From Aquificaceae bacterium (GTDB taxonomy: Bacteria > Aquificota > Aquificia > Aquificales > Aquificaceae), in contig WFPN01000014.1 of assembly GCA_015487535.1 (NCBI GenBank), forward strand, positions 1 to 7,364: a stretch of 7,364 nucleotides of DNA. The letters run 5' to 3'. The position numbers and the translations under genes are program-made. Each line of letters begins with the position of its first letter. The stretch's first letter is position 1. Below are positions 5,407 through 7,364 of the stretch, one piece after another. The notes below the pieces were generated by a model, which saw nothing but the letters and a program-made list of their open reading frames with translations, did no database searches and was not told the DNA's origin.

Positions 5407-5477
5407 ACCGGAAAATTCTAACACATTTTTCGTATTACTTACCCTCTCTATTGCCTTTAGCTAACAAAGAAAGATCA

Positions 5478-5510
5478 TACATATTTGTAAATGATTTGTA
5501 TTACATTGTA
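5478..5510. promoter_or_regulatory. Cluster of TGTA/TACA half-sites, candidate RHH operator
   Basis: Half-sites are TACA 5478-5481, TGTA 5486-5489, TGTA 5497-5500, TACA 5502-5505 and TGTA 5507-5510. Read as direct repeats, TTGTA occurs at 5485, 5496 and 5506, that is at 11- and 10-bp steps, one DNA turn each, the arrangement many RHH proteins use. Read as inverted repeats, TGTA-T-TACA (5497-5505) is a perfect 9-bp palindrome. It lies between the RHH gene and the hydrogenase genes. The assignment to this regulator is inferred. Confidence 0.5.
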
Positions 5511-5525
5511 TATAGATAGCATAAT
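5496..5525 (+). promoter_or_regulatory. Possible promoter of the hydrogenase genes
   Basis: TTGTAT (5496-5501) and CATAAT (5520-5525), separated by 18 bp, form a fair sigma-70-like pair. The predicted start is about 55 nt before the coding start. The -35 hexamer overlaps the TGTA/TACA cluster, so a bound regulator would block it. The whole stretch is AT-rich and other pairs can be drawn. Confidence 0.3.
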
Positions 5526-5587
5526 CACAATTATATTAACAATTCAGCGCAATTTCCCGGTACTGGAGAGGCAGTGGAAGTATATTA

Positions 5588-6358
5588 GTGGTAGGTATGG
5601 GGAAGCTGAGGGCTGGGGTGTTCAAGCTTTCCTCCTGTGATGGATGCCAGGCAACCCTGTTCGACCTGCCCCAGCTATGGGACTACCTGGATTTCAAGTA
5701 CTGGCTCCTTGGGAAGCGGGACAACTCCCTCGAACCTATCGATATCGCCTTCGTGGAGGGATCCGTATCAACAAGAGGGGAAGAGGAGTTCATTAAGGAG
5801 ATAAGGGATAAGTCGAACATCCTCGTGACGATAGGAGCGTGTGCTACCTCCGGGGGAATACAGGCTCTGAGGAACTTTGGCCGCCCCGAGGAATTTACGA
5901 GCGTGTATCCTAAGAAGGAGTTCATAAAGGTTCTCGACAGATCCACACCTGTAAAGGAGCACGTGAAGGTAGATTTCGAGATCTACGGATGTCCTATAAA
6001 TCCTCTAATACTCGAGAACTTAGTTAAGGCCCTTATTCACAACAAGAGACCTGAGATACCGAGCTATCCTCTGTGTATGGAGTGTAAGCTCAGGGGGAAC
6101 GTTTGTGTTATGGACGCCTACGGGATCCCCTGCCTGGGTCCTGTGGTGAGGGCGGGGTGTGGGGCTCTGTGTCCGTCCGTGAAGAGGGGGTGCTACGGGT
6201 GTTTCGGTCCGTCCAAGGATCCCAACGTGAGCTCTCTCGTCAGCTGGTTCAGGAACATGGGGCTGAGTGAGGAGGAAGTTCGGAGACTGTTTGAAAACGA
6301 GAACGCCTACGCCGAGGAGTTCAGGAGTCTGCTGGAGGGAGAACTTGGGGGAAGTTAG
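5588..6358 (+). CDS. hydD: [NiFe] hydrogenase small subunit, group 3b-like (sulfhydrogenase delta, HydD-type)
   Basis: Electron-transfer small subunit of a cytoplasmic [NiFe] hydrogenase, 256 residues. C17, C20 (SSCDGCQ), C85 (GACATSGG) and C135 (YGCPINP) fit the proximal [4Fe-4S] ligands. Eight more cysteines (163, 166, 173, 182, 191, 195, 202, 205) in CMEC...CLGP...AGCGALC...CYGC fit two further clusters, as in HydD of Pyrococcus furiosus. There is no twin-arginine signal peptide, so the enzyme is not exported even though a tat operon is near. Group 3b enzymes couple H2 to NADP(H), and some reduce sulfur. GTG 5588 has GGAAG 7 nt upstream; ATG 5597 is the alternative start. The NAD(P)-binding gamma and the beta FeS subunit genes, which precede delta in P. 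furiosus, are not upstream here. Confidence 0.85.
   Translation: MVGMGKLRAGVFKLSSCDGCQATLFDLPQLWDYLDFKYWLLGKRDNSLEPIDIAFVEGSVSTRGEEEFIKEIRDKSNILVTIGACATSGGIQALRNFGRPEEFTSVYPKKEFIKVLDRSTPVKEHVKVDFEIYGCPINPLILENLVKALIHNKRPEIPSYPLCMECKLRGNVCVMDAYGIPCLGPVVRAGCGALCPSVKRGCYGCFGPSKDPNVSSLVSWFRNMGLSEEEVRRLFENENAYAEEFRSLLEGELGGS
6334..6338 (+). promoter_or_regulatory. Ribosome binding site fixing a TTG start of the large subunit
   Basis: GGAGG lies 6 nt before TTG 6345, inside the end of the small-subunit gene. No ATG or GTG in frame lies between this site and the conserved DPLTRVEG segment, so TTG is the only start that keeps the conserved N terminus. Confidence 0.75.
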
Positions 6359-7364
6359 GGTAGATCCCCTCACCAGGGTTGAGGGCCTCGGACGTGTCCT
6401 CGTGTTTACCGAAGGGGAAGAGGTGAGAGATGTTAGACTCGAGATATTCGAACCGCCCAGGTTCTTCGAGAGGCTCCTGGTTGGAAAAAGGCCGGATCAG
6501 GTCGTAGATATAGTGGCCAGGATATGCGGCCTATGCCCGGTTGCCTACCAGATAACTGCGGTAGAGGCCTTCGAGAAGATCTTTGATGTAAAGGTACCTC
6601 CCCACTTGAGGAAGCTGAGGAGGGCGCTCTACTGCGGCGAGTGGATCTCCAGCCACGCGGCCCACATATTCTTCCTTCATCTGCCGGACTTCTTCGACAA
6701 GGAGAGCTTCTTAGATCTCGCCAGAATGAGGAAGGATTTCATAGAGGCCGGTCTTAAGATAAGAAAGGTCGGAAACTCGATAATAGAAACTATCGGAGGT
6801 AGATCTATACATCCTGTAAACGTGCGGGTGGGAGGTTTTTACAGGCTACCGTCCGAAAGGGCGTTGGAGGGGGTAATGGAGGATATAGAGGAGGCTTACA
6901 GCCTAGCCTGGGACGTACTGGACGAGCTCTTGTCCCTTCCCTATCCTCAGGTTGATAAGGACAGACCCCTCGTGTCCCTGGGAGCAGTTGATGAGTATAC
7001 GATAATGGAGGGGAGGATAGTTTGCTCGGACGGGACCGAGATCGATAAGGAAGAGTATGAAGGATGGTTCGAGGAGTACCAGCTTCCACATTCTACAGCC
7101 CTTTACTCGAGGTTAAAGGACGGGAGAAGCTACGAGGTCGGGGCTCTCGCTAGGGTGAGCAACAACTTTGAGAAACTGCCAGAAGAGATCAGGGAGAAGG
7201 TAAAGGATCATCTGCCGAGCACCAATCCCTTCAAGAGCATTCTGGCCAGAATGGTCGAGGTCATCTACGCCCTTGGAGAGGCTAAAAAGACGCTGGAGAG
7301 AACCGAGCTGAGAGCACCTCACGTGGATTTCCAAGTGAAGGAGGGTGAGGGCATAGGCATAACC
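6345..7364 (+). CDS. hydA: [NiFe] hydrogenase large subunit, group 3b-like (alpha, HydA-type), C-terminus beyond window
   Basis: Catalytic subunit carrying the NiFe site. The first 340 residues are present and in frame to the last base. Conserved parts: DPLTRVEGLGRV (7-18), the L1 motif RICGLCPVAY with nickel-binding-type C61 and C64, SSHAAHIF (102-109), the GGRSIHPVNVRVGGF segment (151-165) and LPSTNPF (290-296). The C-terminal L2 motif (DPCxxC) with the other two cysteines must lie to the right; P. furiosus HydA has 428 residues, so roughly 90 are missing. In L1 the residue four after C64 is Tyr68, where many [NiFe] hydrogenases have His. Start TTG 6345 overlaps the small-subunit gene by 14 nt and has a strong Shine-Dalgarno, so the two subunits are probably made in equal amounts by coupled translation. 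Confidence 0.88.
   Translation, partial: MGEVRVDPLTRVEGLGRVLVFTEGEEVRDVRLEIFEPPRFFERLLVGKRPDQVVDIVARICGLCPVAYQITAVEAFEKIFDVKVPPHLRKLRRALYCGEWISSHAAHIFFLHLPDFFDKESFLDLARMRKDFIEAGLKIRKVGNSIIETIGGRSIHPVNVRVGGFYRLPSERALEGVMEDIEEAYSLAWDVLDELLSLPYPQVDKDRPLVSLGAVDEYTIMEGRIVCSDGTEIDKEEYEGWFEEYQLPHSTALYSRLKDGRSYEVGALARVSNNFEKLPEEIREKVKDHLPSTNPFKSILARMVEVIYALGEAKKTLERTELRAPHVDFQVKEGEGIGIT

Noticed and set aside
6805..7334. Minus-strand open frames opposite the hydrogenase large subunit
   Set aside because: The plus strand encodes the large subunit without interruption to the window edge; the opposite frames show no domain.

Overview
The window looks like chromosomal DNA from a hyperthermophilic, chemolithoautotrophic bacterium of the Aquificales (Aquifex / Hydrogenobacter / Hydrogenivirga type). 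The reasons are: a citryl-CoA synthetase small-subunit gene (the two-step citrate cleavage of the reductive TCA cycle known from Hydrogenobacter thermophilus); a soluble group 3b-like [NiFe] hydrogenase; arginine encoded mostly by AGG/AGA and isoleucine often by ATA; proteins very rich in Glu/Lys/Arg; and extreme gene packing with overlapping starts and stops. The genus is inferred, not proven.

Layout. (1) Positions 1-1451, minus strand: a tat operon, tatB/A-like then tatC then an aldo/keto reductase cut by the left edge. The genes overlap by 77 and 4 nt, and a TATAAT box sits just 7 nt before the tatB start. (2) Positions 1452-1648: a divergent, non-coding spacer rich in structure. It holds a 26-bp-spaced dyad, a perfect 15-bp palindrome, and a G/C-rich two-hairpin RNA-like element with a loop-tail complementarity ending in a U-tract. 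(3) Positions 1649-5116, plus strand: a four-gene run made of a lysine 2,3-aminomutase-type radical SAM enzyme, a YihY/BrkB-family membrane protein, the citryl-CoA synthetase small subunit (ccsB) and a small class I SAM methyltransferase. A near copy of the 15-bp palindrome from the spacer recurs just before ccsB. (4) Positions 5113-5424, minus strand: a ribbon-helix-helix regulator with a C-terminal coiled coil, convergent with the methyltransferase and sharing 4 nt with it. (5) Positions 5425-5587: an AT-rich divergent spacer with a cluster of TGTA/TACA half-sites phased by one helical turn. (6) Positions 5588 to the right edge, plus strand: the small (delta, HydD-like) and large (alpha, HydA-like, truncated by the window) subunits of a group 3b-like [NiFe] hydrogenase, coupled through a TTG start with a strong Shine-Dalgarno.

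How it fits together: hydrogen oxidation by a cytoplasmic hydrogenase could supply reductant for CO2 fixation through the reductive TCA cycle, in which CcsB takes part. The Tat system exports folded cofactor proteins. The RHH protein is a natural candidate regulator of its own gene and of the divergent hydrogenase genes. No mobile element, CRISPR array, rRNA or tRNA was found. The least explained parts are the two intergenic spacers, and the repeated palindrome that links the aminomutase leader to the ccsB leader.
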